Shown: positions 25,336-34,600 of the stretch, one piece after another
Layout of the letters: each line of letters begins with the position of its first letter
How positions within the stretch are numbered: the first letter of the stretch is position 1
Assembly (NCBI GenBank): GCA_045613125.1
Contig: JAZLAM010000020.1
Location: 9,917-73,916, forward strand
Origin: JAFTYO01 sp045613125
GTDB lineage: Bacteria > Pseudomonadota > Alphaproteobacteria > RF32 > CAG-239
Direction: 5' to 3'
DNA: 64,000 nucleotides
Position numbers and translations under genes: made by a program
The notes under the pieces: generated by a model
Told to the model about the DNA's origin: nothing
Database searches by the model: none
Seen by the model: the letters and a program-made list of their open reading frames with translations, nothing else

Positions 25336-26889
25336 TTATCTTGCATATTGATTAAATATATATGCATTTATATCTGGAGTAAAACCATTATCTTTTATGC
25401 GTTTATTATTGATAGAATTTTGGATTATATGTCCATACCTGTTAGAGACCTGATATATACCTTCAAAACGAGCAATTTCCGAAGCTGAAAGGTTTGTAAA
25501 AGCTTCTTCAATATCCAAAGATGCAGAAGGTGAAAATTCATCAAAAGTGGGTTCTAACTTACCAATCATGCGTAAAAAACACATTCTGTTAGTTTCATCA
25601 TCAAGGCTAAAAGCTTCTTTTGCATTAAAATCTTTTAACGATTCCGGCATATATTCATTAAACAAAAAGTCTCGGCATTCTTTATATGTTCCGTCTGCAA
25701 AATCTGGCTCGGCTTCAATCTGGAGATATCCATCATCTTCGAGGCGTCTTACTTTATCAACAACCATCATATTATATTGATGTATTGCATTTTTGTTTAT
25801 TTGTGCAATTTTGTTCGTCAAGATTTTCTTTCTTGCCAATAACTGAGCTTTTTCCATTTCTTGTTGTTTAACATTTTTTTGCATTCTTATTTCTTCAGGA
25901 TCTTGGCTGTTTTTATTAAGTTGTTTTTTTAATCTCTCTGTTTTATCATAGTCTTTATTTATCTGTTTTTCAATTTCTCTAATTTCTTCATAAACTTTAT
26001 GAGTTCTTATATCTGCATAATAAAGACAATCTATTTTGAATTGTACTTCTGTATCAATTATTTGGCCTTCTTCATCAGGAATATGTAAAACAAGTTTGAT
26101 ATCAAAATACATTTTGGGGTTATCTTCCAATTTGTCGGTAAAACGATTACGAGTTTCTTCAAAAATGGTATAATAAGGCTCTTCTTCTTTTATCCTTTTT
26201 TCTTCAGAAGCGTTGGTTTTGTGATAGTCTTTGGAATTTTTTGTACATATGGTTCTGTCTCTTTGAAACAAATTACAAACACGTTCAACATCGGTTTTGT
26301 ATTTACAAGTTACCGTAAGGCGTAAAGGATCATGTAACTTACTGCTTGGAGACGGTATATCTTGTAAAGCTGAAGTATATCCTTCTCTATCTTCATCAAT
26401 AAATGCAATATCCGAAATTTTATGCAACTCTTTATTATATTCTTTACCATATTCATAAATGGTTTTATCAACCGCTCTTCTTGCATCTTTCATTTTCGGA
26501 AAGATAATTTTTATCGGATTGTTAAATTTATCAAAATATAAAAGTTCGGTGTTTGTGAAAGGAGTAACAACTTTTAGCGAATAGTTTATCGGAGCTCCGT
26601 TTGCATCTGTTTCAACTTTACCGGTGTTAAGATCAATTGCATAAGTTGCTTCCGGTTGTCTGAATAAGTCAAAAATAGCACGATATGTACGATTATATAT
26701 TTTACCTGGATTTTTATAAAACTTTTTTAAACAGTCATAACTAATGTCATCAATTTCCATATCTTTATATGCTTGATAAATAATCGCAAGGTTTTTCTCA
26801 GACATTTCGGATATAATTTCTTTTATCCGATTCTTAGGCATTTCAAAAACTTCACTTACACTATATTCTTTTTCTTTATTTTCTAACAT
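25336..26889 (-). CDS. Uncharacterised 517-aa protein with a possible RelA/SpoT-like core
   Basis: The start at 26889 is chosen because AAAGG precedes it by 7 bases; an upstream in-frame ATG (26922) has none. Not confidently recognised. A helical N-terminus (about 1-60) leads to a mixed alpha/beta core. Within it, S-K-L-H-D-P-L-R-L-T-V-T then D-V-x-x-V-x-x-L-F, a Y-F-D-I-K-L-V-L-H-I strand, and T-E-V-Q-F-K-I-D followed by a helix ending in H-K-V-Y-E-E-I-R follow the order of (p)ppGpp synthetase-type nucleotidyltransferase motifs. The canonical G-Y-x-S-x-H is not preserved, so activity is doubtful. A long Lys/Glu-rich coiled coil (about 330-400) follows, then a helical C-terminus. It is cytosolic (no signal or membrane segment). 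Confidence 0.5.
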   Translation of the reverse strand: MLENKEKEYSVSEVFEMPKNRIKEIISEMSEKNLAIIYQAYKDMEIDDISYDCLKKFYKNPGKIYNRTYRAIFDLFRQPEATYAIDLNTGKVETDANGAPINYSLKVVTPFTNTELLYFDKFNNPIKIIFPKMKDARRAVDKTIYEYGKEYNKELHKISDIAFIDEDREGYTSALQDIPSPSSKLHDPLRLTVTCKYKTDVERVCNLFQRDRTICTKNSKDYHKTNASEEKRIKEEEPYYTIFEETRNRFTDKLEDNPKMYFDIKLVLHIPDEEGQIIDTEVQFKIDCLYYADIRTHKVYEEIREIEKQINKDYDKTERLKKQLNKNSQDPEEIRMQKNVKQQEMEKAQLLARKKILTNKIAQINKNAIHQYNMMVVDKVRRLEDDGYLQIEAEPDFADGTYKECRDFLFNEYMPESLKDFNAKEAFSLDDETNRMCFLRMIGKLEPTFDEFSPSASLDIEEAFTNLSASEIARFEGIYQVSNRYGHIIQNSINNKRIKDNGFTPDINAYIFNQYAR

Positions 26890-27043
26890 GTTACAACCTT
26901 TCATGAAGAAACATTTTGCCATAAATTTTATTGTTTGGCAAGTTTTAATTTTAGTCCTAAATAAAAATATACATGTGTGTTAAATGATAAAAGAGTTGAG
27001 GTTTAAAAATATACTGTTATTCTTAAACTCAAGGAGAAATATA

Positions 27044-27622
27044 ATGACTAAAGTTGCAGTATGGTGCAGACATCAAAATGACAATATCATTGGTATAGGG
27101 CCGGAAATTCCATGGCGTGTGTCGTCAGATTTTAAGCGTTTCAGACGTATTACCGAAGGACAAAATATTGTTGCGGGAGAGAAAACTTACGAAAGTTTTC
27201 CTAACAGGACTTTACCTAACAGAAAAATTTATGTTCTGACCTTTAATGAAAGTTATGAAGTTTCGGATAATAAAAACCACTTTGTTGTTACTGATATAAA
27301 TAAATTTAAAGATTTTGAACAAGATTTGTATATTTCCGGTGGAGCTACCATATATAAGCTTTTTATGAGCTTGAATGAAAAATTGATGCCGGATATTATA
27401 GTTGATAGTGTCTATAAAGGAGAACTTAATCCTAATTTGACGGGAGATAAAATTGATATTACGGAATGTGTTAATATTATGAATGATAAATATTTTCGTA
27501 TTTCAGATGAGTATGAATTGGATAATATCATAACTTCCGTATGGGTTAAAAAAGGTGATTTTGTTGAACAATCTGTCCTTAAACGGATTATTTACGCGAT
27601 AGAAAACGAAGGAGAAAAATAA
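27044..27622 (+). CDS. folA: Dihydrofolate reductase
   Basis: The start is at 27044, where AAGGAG precedes the ATG; upstream in-frame codons are not translated. The product has about 192 residues. DHFR features are I-G-I-G-P-E-I-P-W (substrate loop), the acidic active-site residue in S-S-D-F-K-R-F, the V-A-G-E-K-T-Y-E-S-F-P segment (normally G-R-x-T-x-E-S-x-P), and S-G-G-A-T-I-Y in the cofactor site. The C-terminus is about 30 residues longer than usual. It reduces dihydrofolate to tetrahydrofolate. The stop is directly followed by thyA, which regenerates dihydrofolate, so the two work as a pair. Confidence 0.88.
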   Translation: MTKVAVWCRHQNDNIIGIGPEIPWRVSSDFKRFRRITEGQNIVAGEKTYESFPNRTLPNRKIYVLTFNESYEVSDNKNHFVVTDINKFKDFEQDLYISGGATIYKLFMSLNEKLMPDIIVDSVYKGELNPNLTGDKIDITECVNIMNDKYFRISDEYELDNIITSVWVKKGDFVEQSVLKRIIYAIENEGEK

Positions 27623-28408
27623 ATGAAAGAATATCTTGATTTGCTGCAAGACATTTTGGATAACGGTGTTGATAAAATCGATAGGACAGGGGTTGGAACG
27701 CGTTCTGTGTTCGGACGACAAATGCGTTTTGATTTGAGCAAAGGTTTTCCTCTTGTAACAACTAAGAAAGTCCATCTTAAAAGCATTATTTATGAACTCC
27801 TATGGTTTATAAAAGGTGATACAAACGTTAAATATTTGCAAGACAATGGTGTTCGTATATGGAATGAATGGGCTGATGAAAATGGCAATTTGGGTCCTGT
27901 TTATGGTTCTCAATGGCGCAATTGGAACGGTGAAGGTGTTGATCAACTGGCAGATGTTATCAAACGTTTGAAAGAAACTCCAAATGATAGAAGAATGATT
28001 GTATCAGCTTGGAATGTCAGTAAAATTTCGCAAATGAAATTGCCTCCGTGTCATATGATGTTCCAATTTTATGTGGCAAATGGTAAACTTTCGTGTATGT
28101 TGTATCAACGTTCGTGCGATATGTTTTTAGGTGTTCCGTTTAATATAGCATCATACGCTCTTTTAACCATGATGATAGCTCAAGTATGCGGTTTAGAGGT
28201 TGGAGAGTTTGTTCATACCTTGGGAGATACTCATATATATCACAACCATTTTGATCAGGTAAAAGAACAACTTACACATACACCGTTAAAGCTTCCGGTT
28301 ATGAAAATTAATCCTGATGTTAAAGATATAAATGACTTTAAGTTTGAAGATTTTGAACTGGTTGGATATGAAAGTTACGGAGTTATAAAAGGTAAAGTTG
28401 CCGTATAA
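27623..28408 (+). CDS. thyA: Thymidylate synthase
   Basis: A 261-residue ThyA-type enzyme, converting dUMP to dTMP with methylene-tetrahydrofolate. The catalytic Cys143 lies in L-P-P-C-H-M-M-F-Q, the phosphate-binding Arg is in Y-Q-R-S-C-D, the dUMP Asn in F-N-I-A-S-Y, and the N-terminal D-R-T-G-V-G-T loop is intact. The length is close to the E. coli enzyme. It starts immediately after folA and is ended by a strong hairpin. Together they make this organism a ThyA/FolA (not ThyX) thymidylate producer, as far as the window shows. Confidence 0.97.
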   Translation: MKEYLDLLQDILDNGVDKIDRTGVGTRSVFGRQMRFDLSKGFPLVTTKKVHLKSIIYELLWFIKGDTNVKYLQDNGVRIWNEWADENGNLGPVYGSQWRNWNGEGVDQLADVIKRLKETPNDRRMIVSAWNVSKISQMKLPPCHMMFQFYVANGKLSCMLYQRSCDMFLGVPFNIASYALLTMMIAQVCGLEVGEFVHTLGDTHIYHNHFDQVKEQLTHTPLKLPVMKINPDVKDINDFKFEDFELVGYESYGVIKGKVAV

Positions 28409-28427
28409 ATTATACTTTATTTTTATT

Positions 28428-28475
28428 AAATAGCATATTTATGGTTGACAAAAAACATAAATATGCTATTTTTTT
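28428..28475 (+). terminator. Rho-independent terminator of folA-thyA
   Basis: A 16-bp perfect stem (28428-28443 with 28456-28471), 12-base loop and T-run. The loop and distal arm also contain TTGACA and TATTTT, see the promoter entry. Confidence 0.9.
28445..28472 (+). promoter_or_regulatory. Possible sigma70 promoter embedded in the terminator
   Basis: TTGACA (28445-28450), 16 bases, TATTTT (28467-28472). The initiation point would be about 45 bases before the ATG at 28525. The overlap with the thyA terminator hairpin is unusual. Confidence 0.45.
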
Positions 28476-28524
28476 GTTTAGATATATATAATTAGTACGT
28501 ATAACACTTATAATTAAAATCATT

Positions 28525-29088
28525 ATGAAAACAAATCACACTAAAGAAAGAGCTAGACTCTTTACTACATCTGCAGATGTGTTAAAATTAAAGGATGCAC
28601 AATTGCAAAAGAAAACAGTCAAAACACCACTGCCAATAATTTACAAGACAGAAGATGGGATGTTTGAAGAACTCAATTATCTTGACTTATCAAGACGTCA
28701 TGAGGTTTGTGGTATTTTAACCGGAATGATTGTTTGGCCTCTTGTCGGACAAAGTTTTAACATTCCCTACTTTGGTGTTGAAAAATACGTCGAAACTAGT
28801 AATGGAGAAGTAGATGAACTTTGTTTGCCAAGTGTTGCCGGTTTCGAGAGCTTTGATGAAGGAGAACTGAATGCAACTTTTCATATTTTAAGATCTTACG
28901 GCTTAGAATGTGAAGATTTTGTAAAACATGGCGTTTATTGGACAAGAAATCGAGACGGATACTCTGTCGCTGCATATTCGTTTGCAAGCAAAACTACGTA
29001 TTATGTCAATCCAAACAGAAGGACAGGACATTTCCGTGGTTGTGTGTCAAAATGCCGTTTGTGTATTAGCGGTAAACTCAAAAAATAG
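28525..29088 (+). CDS. Orphan 187-aa protein, distantly like DUF1566/FISUMP modules
   Basis: Not recognised with confidence. No signal peptide. The C-terminal third (G-V-Y-W-T-R-N, then S-V-A-A-Y-S-F, and a closing C-V-S-K-C-R-L-C) recalls the W-T/S-x(n)-A-x(n)-R-C-V pattern of DUF1566/FISUMP-type modules common in Bacteroidota and Fibrobacter; this is a weak resemblance. The gene lacks a Shine-Dalgarno sequence and starts after an AT-rich leader. A hairpin terminator follows 32 bases after the stop. Probably an accessory, possibly acquired gene. Confidence 0.6.
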   Translation: MKTNHTKERARLFTTSADVLKLKDAQLQKKTVKTPLPIIYKTEDGMFEELNYLDLSRRHEVCGILTGMIVWPLVGQSFNIPYFGVEKYVETSNGEVDELCLPSVAGFESFDEGELNATFHILRSYGLECEDFVKHGVYWTRNRDGYSVAAYSFASKTTYYVNPNRRTGHFRGCVSKCRLCISGKLKK

Positions 29089-29120
29089 TAGGAATAATCT
29101 TGCTGATTTGTACAAATTTA

Positions 29121-29150
29121 TACCTCCCAACCAAGTTGGGAGGTATGTTT
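29121..29150 (+). terminator. Rho-independent terminator
   Basis: The 11-bp perfect stem TACCTCCCAAC / GTTGGGAGGTA (29121-29131, 29135-29145) has a 3-base loop and is followed by TGTTTTT. Confidence 0.85.
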
Positions 29151-29204
29151 TTGAATTAGATTTAAAAAAGCATCATCGTATGAGTTGTTAGTTGGGAAAA
29201 TTTA

Positions 29205-29345
29205 ATCGGGAGATCGCTGGACGCGTTCGGCATAAAAGCCTCAGCGAGCGATGACTTTTACTAGAATCGTCACCGGCTTTGAACGAAAAAAATAATACTG
29301 TCACCGCTCCGAGCAAAGCGAGATCAAGCGGCCTTCAAATTAGTT
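29205..29345. repeat. GC-rich hairpin-prone island, possible repeat remnant
   Basis: About 140 bases are clearly richer in G+C than the surroundings, with ATCGCT (29213-29218) facing AGCGAT some 35 bases on, and CGAGCAAAGCGAGATCAAGCGG further down. The texture is that of a short interspersed element in an AT-rich genome; no second copy of this one is visible in the window. Confidence 0.35.
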
Positions 29346-29496
29346 TAAAAAATCGGAAGGTCCCTTGACGTTTCTTGGCAGAAACGAGGGAAGACAGGTT
29401 TGTGTTTTTTTGTATTTTTATGGCATAAAATGGGTATTTTTTTCAGCAAATGAGAATCGTTAAAAAACGTTTATTTACAATGCTTTCAAGCATTTA

Positions 29497-29543
29497 AAAC
29501 TGCTCTATTTAAACGTACGTTTAAATCAAGCAGTTTTTTTGAT
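29497..29543 (+). terminator. Hairpin containing a 20-bp palindrome, terminator-like
   Basis: AAAACTGC (29497-29504) pairs with GCAGTTTT (29530-29537), enclosing a small internal loop and a perfect 20-bp palindrome centred on ACGTACGT (29507-29526). A T-run follows the outer stem. Whether it acts as a terminator or a protein site is open. Confidence 0.45.
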
Positions 29544-29639
29544 GTTTTTTTCGAACCTCTATTTCTTCTAAATCTTTGAAAAACAATAAAATGCAAATTT
29601 TAAATTTTGTAAATTTCTCCTTTTTACACTGCGTCAAAA

Positions 29640-29651
29640 AAACGTACGTTT
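29640..29651. promoter_or_regulatory. Second ACGTACGT palindrome, operator candidate
   Basis: AAACGTACGTTT repeats the core of the palindrome at 29507-29526, 125 bases closer to the DUF4402 gene. Two copies upstream of one gene suggest a dimeric repressor or activator site. Confidence 0.4.
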
Positions 29652-29762
29652 AAATTACACTACTTATGTGCTGAAAAAACTTGGAAATCTGGACCAAAGC
29701 GCTTGGTGTGGTTGTTCGTTTTTTTAGCCTATGTAACGTTATATAAATAGGAGATTTTTATT

Positions 29763-30380
29763 ATGAAAAAACATATTTTATTAACAACAATGGCAATGCT
29801 TTTATCTGCTACGGCTATTAATGCAAATGCCGGTTCAAACAGCGCAACCCTTGAAATGACAGTATCTGTGTTAGCACCAGTTGAAATTATCAAAAAGCAA
29901 TATCTAGGATTTGGTGTAGTTCTAGCAGGAGAAGAAGGTGAAACCGTGATTGTTACAACAGACGGAAAATTAGATCCGAAATCCACCGCAACTATGATGT
30001 TAAAAGCCACATATCAGAACTATGGCGATGGTGAGTCCTATCCGGGTACTGCACATGGTTCATTAAATGAGGGTTTATTTCAAATTAAACACCCGGACAT
30101 AACAACGGAATATGATGAAGAAAGTTTGAATTTATTATATAAAGTAAACTTTGCTCAGAATGAAGTTAATCTTGTTGATGCCGCAACCGGAACAACGTGT
30201 GGCAGCGTTAGTGGTTTTGACGCTCGTTTTACACCTTCAGCTGAAGGAGAAATGCATCTTCATGTTGGTGGAACTTTTACAACCGCTAAGATGAGTAAAA
30301 GTGCAACATGTCAGGGGGAAACAACTGTTACAATCGTTTTAAATGAAGAGTATATAAAAAGTGATATAGAGAATATGTAG
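29763..30380 (+). CDS. DUF4402-like secreted protein
   Basis: A 205-residue protein with a Sec signal peptide (cleavage about A-N-A-G). The mature part has the DUF4402 pattern: N-S-A-T-L-E-M-T-V-S-V-L-A-P-V-E-I, then Y-L-G-F-G-V-V-L-A-G and a V-T-T-D-G-K strand, with a conserved Cys pair (near 142 and 181). It is beta-rich, probably periplasmic or cell-surface, and its fold may be related to chaperone-usher-type subunits, but no chaperone or usher lies nearby. GGAG precedes the ATG. The long upstream region with paired palindromes suggests regulated expression. Confidence 0.72.
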   Translation: MKKHILLTTMAMLLSATAINANAGSNSATLEMTVSVLAPVEIIKKQYLGFGVVLAGEEGETVIVTTDGKLDPKSTATMMLKATYQNYGDGESYPGTAHGSLNEGLFQIKHPDITTEYDEESLNLLYKVNFAQNEVNLVDAATGTTCGSVSGFDARFTPSAEGEMHLHVGGTFTTAKMSKSATCQGETTVTIVLNEEYIKSDIENM

Positions 30381-30434
30381 TTCAATATATTGCCAATAAA
30401 AAACTCGTTTATGTTCAGCTAGTGTCTGATACAA

Positions 30435-30467
30435 AAAAAAGCTTGGATGAAAAATCCAAGCTTTTTT
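30435..30467. terminator. Bidirectional rho-independent terminator
   Basis: The stem AAAAAAGCTTGGAT / ATCCAAGCTTTTTT with a 5-base loop sits between the convergent DUF4402 gene and rpsI and can serve both. Confidence 0.9.
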
Positions 30468-30488
30468 GTATTCTGTAAAACGTAAATA

Positions 30489-30968
30489 CTAACGTTTTGA
30501 GAATTGGAATGAGCGACGTGCTTTTGCTTTACCGTATTTTTTACGTTCAACAACACGATCATCACGAGTTAAGAAACCAGCTTGTTTCAAAACGGTGCGA
30601 AGTTCCGGCTCATATTCATTCAAAGCTTTTGAGATACCGTGTTTGATAGCACCGGCCTGACCTGACAAGCCACCGCCTTTAACTGTACAAACAACGTCAA
30701 ATTCATTCAAACGATTGGTGATTTCAAACGGTTGATTGATAATCATCTTCAAAACAGGACGTGCAAAGTATGTATCAATGTTTTTATCATTGATTGTGAT
30801 GTTACCTTTACCAGGCATAATCCAAACTCTTGCAACAGCGTCTTTTCTTTTACCTGTAGCATAAGAACGACCAAGCTTGTCTTTGTTTGCTTTACGAGCA
30901 ACAGGAGCTTCAGTTTTGCTTGTTGTTGCAGATTTTATTTCTTGCAAAGATTCTAATTTCTTAGCCAT
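30489..30968 (-). CDS. rpsI: 30S ribosomal protein S9
   Basis: A 159-residue S9 with a Lys/Ala-rich N-terminal extension of about 30 residues before the conserved Y-A-T-G-K-R-K-D-A-V-A-R-V. G-G-G-L-S-G-Q-A-G-A-I-K-H-G-I mid-protein and the invariant basic tail ending S-K-R (reaching the P-site tRNA anticodon loop) are intact. It overlaps the rplM stop by one base, the standard rplM-rpsI arrangement. Confidence 0.98.
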   Translation of the reverse strand: MAKKLESLQEIKSATTSKTEAPVARKANKDKLGRSYATGKRKDAVARVWIMPGKGNITINDKNIDTYFARPVLKMIINQPFEITNRLNEFDVVCTVKGGGLSGQAGAIKHGISKALNEYEPELRTVLKQAGFLTRDDRVVERKKYGKAKARRSFQFSKR

Positions 30969-31435
30969 TATAATGCACTCCTTTTATTTTTCGGGTTACG
31001 AGATGCAATGTCCAAAACTTCAGGGTTTTGAGCAGCGTGAGGATGATTTTCACCGGCGTAAACTTTGAGTTTTGTCATTTGTTGACGACCCATAGGATTA
31101 CGTGAAATCATACGTTCAACAGCTTTTTCAACAACTCTTTCAGGAAAACGACCTTCTAAGATTTTACCTGCTGTTGTTTCTTTGATACCGCCGATCCAAC
31201 CTGTGTGTTTGAAATATTTTTTATCTGTTAATTTTTTGCCTGTTAATTTAACTTTATCAGCATTAACAACAACTACATAGTCTCCGCAGTCTAAGTTTGG
31301 AACGAAGTATGGTTTGTTCTTACCACGTAAAATTTTAGCAATTTCAGCAGCAAGACGACCCAATACAACGCCTTGAGCGTCAACTACATACCATTTTCTC
31401 TCAATGTCTGAGGGTTTGGTTGCATATGTGTTCAT
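30968..31435 (-). CDS. rplM: 50S ribosomal protein L13
   Basis: A 155-residue L13 with K-W-Y-V-V-D-A-Q-G-V-V-L-G-R-L-A near the N-terminus, the L-R-G-K-N-K-P-Y loop, and the K-L-K-V-Y-A-G-x-x-H-P-H-x-A-Q-N-P motif near the C-terminus. First gene of the rplM-rpsI operon; a promoter with good consensus lies 40 bases upstream. Confidence 0.98.
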   Translation of the reverse strand: MNTYATKPSDIERKWYVVDAQGVVLGRLAAEIAKILRGKNKPYFVPNLDCGDYVVVVNADKVKLTGKKLTDKKYFKHTGWIGGIKETTAGKILEGRFPERVVEKAVERMISRNPMGRQQMTKLKVYAGENHPHAAQNPEVLDIASRNPKNKRSAL

Positions 31436-31475
31436 CTTTTTCTCTTTCTAAAAAGTTATTATTAAATTCTGCTTC

Positions 31476-31503
31476 AATATACATATTTTTTTTTGCTTGT
31501 CAA
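31476..31503 (-). promoter_or_regulatory. Sigma70 promoter of rplM-rpsI
   Basis: On the minus strand TTGACA (31498-31503) is followed, after 16 bases, by TATATT (31476-31481). Transcription would begin about 31469, giving a 30-35 base leader for rplM. Confidence 0.7.
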
Positions 31504-31531
31504 CAATAAAAAAATGCATATTATCAACACG

Positions 31532-31563
31532 TTACCAAGCGGTACTATTGTACCGCTTGGTAA
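31532..31563. terminator. Perfect 14-bp hairpin downstream of the 2027-aa gene
   Basis: TTACCAAGCGGTAC (31532-31545) and GTACCGCTTGGTAA (31550-31563) form a perfect stem with a TATT loop, 65 bases after the stop of the large minus-strand gene and just upstream of the rplM promoter. No T-run follows directly on either strand, so it may be a weak terminator, an RNA-stability hairpin or a protein-binding palindrome. Confidence 0.5.
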
Positions 31564-31627
31564 GATATTGATTTATAGCAATTTTATATATTTTTTGTTT
31601 TTTAAAATAAAAAATATTTTTTAATTT

Positions 31628-34600
31628 TTAATTATCTCGACCTATATTGTTTACTTCTATGTTAGGATTTGTGCGATTTTTGTTTATAATTCTCGCGAAT
31701 TTTTCAGTATATCCTCTTATCATTTCTATAAGTTTTTTATTGGTTTCAGGAGCACAAATTTGTGTATCAAGCTTTGTGGAAACTTGTTGTATGACATTTG
31801 GTTTTCTCACCAACATCTTAATCAGCGATTTTTTTACAACGCCCATATCTTCGGTGTTCTGACTTAAGAACAGATTTAAGCCTTTGGCCAGTTTTGCTCT
31901 AAGTATTAAATTGGGATTTTTTTGCTTAAATTGTTCAGATATACCCTTTGCAATGTGTTTATCCATATTGCCGGATAATAATGAAGTTTTCACTATCTCA
32001 TTAATATCTATATGTGCACTTGTTTGAGAAGAACTTATTTGTTTTGCCGTTTTTACGACAGCTGCAATTTTTTTGCCTAATTGGGTTTGATAATTACCTG
32101 TTTTTTGTAAGCTTAAAAATGCTTCGGCCATATCAATTTTTTCACCCTCTCTTCGTTTAGAAATCATTAAGTCAAAGGTATCATATAAGAGTTTGCCGAG
32201 TTCTTGTCTGTCTTGTTCCGGATAATTATCTTTTTGACCTTGTAAATCTATCGAATTTACAGCTTCTTTCATAACACCTTTTAAGATTGCTACATCAATA
32301 TCTTTTTGACCGACAATTTCGCTTACGGTAGGCATAAATTCTTTAGGAATGTTGAACCCTAATGACTGATGTGTCGATTCGGATAATTTATCTGAAATAA
32401 CGCTCAATATAGGCATATTAACACCTTTATCTTGAAGTTGCTGAACTTCATTTTTAATTATTTGACCTATATTTTCGGTTCCGTCAACAGATGCAGAAGC
32501 ATATACATTAAATATAAGGGATCCTAGCGCTTCTTTATCTTTATGCGAAAGCAAAGGTTGTTTACTTGCAAAAATACCTATATCTTTAATTCCTTCTTGA
32601 ACAAAACCTTTTACAATGCTTTTATCAATAGGCATGTCTTTATTATTTATTGCACTATTGATACATTCAATAAAATCATTTGCCGATAAGTCTTTATAAT
32701 AGTCGGTTAGGGCAAGTAAACCTCTTTGACATTCTGTAAGATAAGTGCTGTCAGTTAATTTATCGGTGTATACACCTTCGATCTCTGAACTTAAAATATT
32801 ACCGACTTTACCGAAAGCATTTGTGCCGTCGGAAGAATATTCCAATGTTTTTTGTAAAGTTCTATATATCACTCTACCTAACAATTCTTTGTCTTTTTCT
32901 GACGGATCCACAATTGCCATTGCTCCGGTATCAAATAAGCCTATCACATTGTTTTGTGTGTCGATTTTCATTTGCTTACAGTGACGGTCATGGTCAAAAC
33001 GAGAGCCAGATAACATATTCATTAATTCTACGGTAAAATATGCTTTTGATAATGCTTTTTTATATTGAGGATCTTGTATTTGATCTAAATCTATACCTTG
33101 TGCACGCTCTAAATCTGCCCAATTTTTACCATATTCCGGCCAATCAGCAACGTGAAGTTTGAAAGAATGTCCATCTACATCAATTTGTTTTTCTTTATAT
33201 AGTTCCTTAGCTGTTTCAAGTTGTGAATAACCAATTTCCAAATTTGTTTCAACTTCAACGGTTTCTTGTGCTTGTTTAACCAAACGTACAAAACTGTCTA
33301 TTCCGTTTTTCATCACACCTTTTTGAGCTAAGTCATAAAGCATGTTTTCAAAAATTTTAAATTCTTTATCAGATGCAATTTTTGCACCGGCTCGTAAAAT
33401 TTTTGTAACACGGTCACTATCTTGAGGAATTTGTCCGTTTTCAAATTTGCCTTTTTCCAAGGTTACAAAATATGAAGCAGAACCGATAATTTTTCCGAGC
33501 CATATATCTTGTCCGTAGTTTAATTTATTATCACCATCTTTTTTAGCATAAAAATCAAGCCATTCATAAACTTCCCAACGGGAAGGGCGAGATGCATTAG
33601 ATTTTAGTTCTTGCATTTCATCACGAATAAATTTCGGCACATCAGTATAAGATGCCATGGCTTGACCAAGTTTTATTGCGGCAGGACCGGAATTTTCTAA
33701 AAACAGTCTGATACCTTTGGCAATGCTTTTTTCAGGATCAGTTGTTGAGCTGTTTTCATTGGCGGCAACCATCATGGCGGCTAAATATAATGTACGTTCA
33801 TTTTCTTTACGTGATTTTATGTAAGAGTGTAAAAATTCTGTTCCGATTTTACTCATCTCACTGTCAGCGTTAGGGAAAATTTTGGGAGCAACTTTTTGGA
33901 ATATATCTTCCCATCTGTTTTCGCTATTCTTTGAAGAAGCGGAATATAGCAATTCGTTAATCAAAACGGCTCTTGCTTCCAAAGGATATCCCCAAAATTC
34001 GCGATGTAAAATCTGTAATGTATCAGGAGATACTTTTTTATTTTGTATATCATGAGTTTTGAATATTTCACCAAGATGCTCACTATATTCAACACAATTG
34101 TGCATTTCTCCTTTTGAAAGTAAAAAGTCTATCAAAGAAGAAGCTTCGCTTTTATCATCTCTCATAATTAATTTTATAGCATCAAAACCGGCAATTATCA
34201 TGCTGTTATCGCTTCTGTTTCCTTCATTCATTTCATCAAAACTTGCAGGTTTGGGTTTTATCATCATGGAAAGTTTTTGCTGAGAAACAAACTTATCTGC
34301 CAATATCTTTGCAATTTCTATTTTATCGGTCATATTGATGTTTTCAACCGTTTTTCTTGAGCCATAATAGTCTTCTTCGTGAGATTCATGAAGCTTGAAT
34401 AAAAACGGACTTATTTTTTCATGTAATTGAGCCGAATTATCATCAATTTGTTTTCCGCAAGCTTCAAAAACACTTTCTACCCATAAACGTTGATAAGTTC
34501 TTCTGATGTCAGGATCAGATATACGGTTTTCTTTGCTTATGAAAATATCGTAAATTACATTTCTTTCGTAAGGATCTTTTATTGCTTCAATTTCTTCAAT

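Larger units (their letters stand above)
29089..29762. other. 674-bp non-coding stretch with terminators and palindromes
   Basis: No convincing gene. It holds a terminator (29121-29150), a locally GC-rich, hairpin-prone island (about 29205-29345), and two copies of an ACGTACGT-centred palindrome (29507-29526 and 29640-29651) upstream of the DUF4402 gene. Confidence 0.6.
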
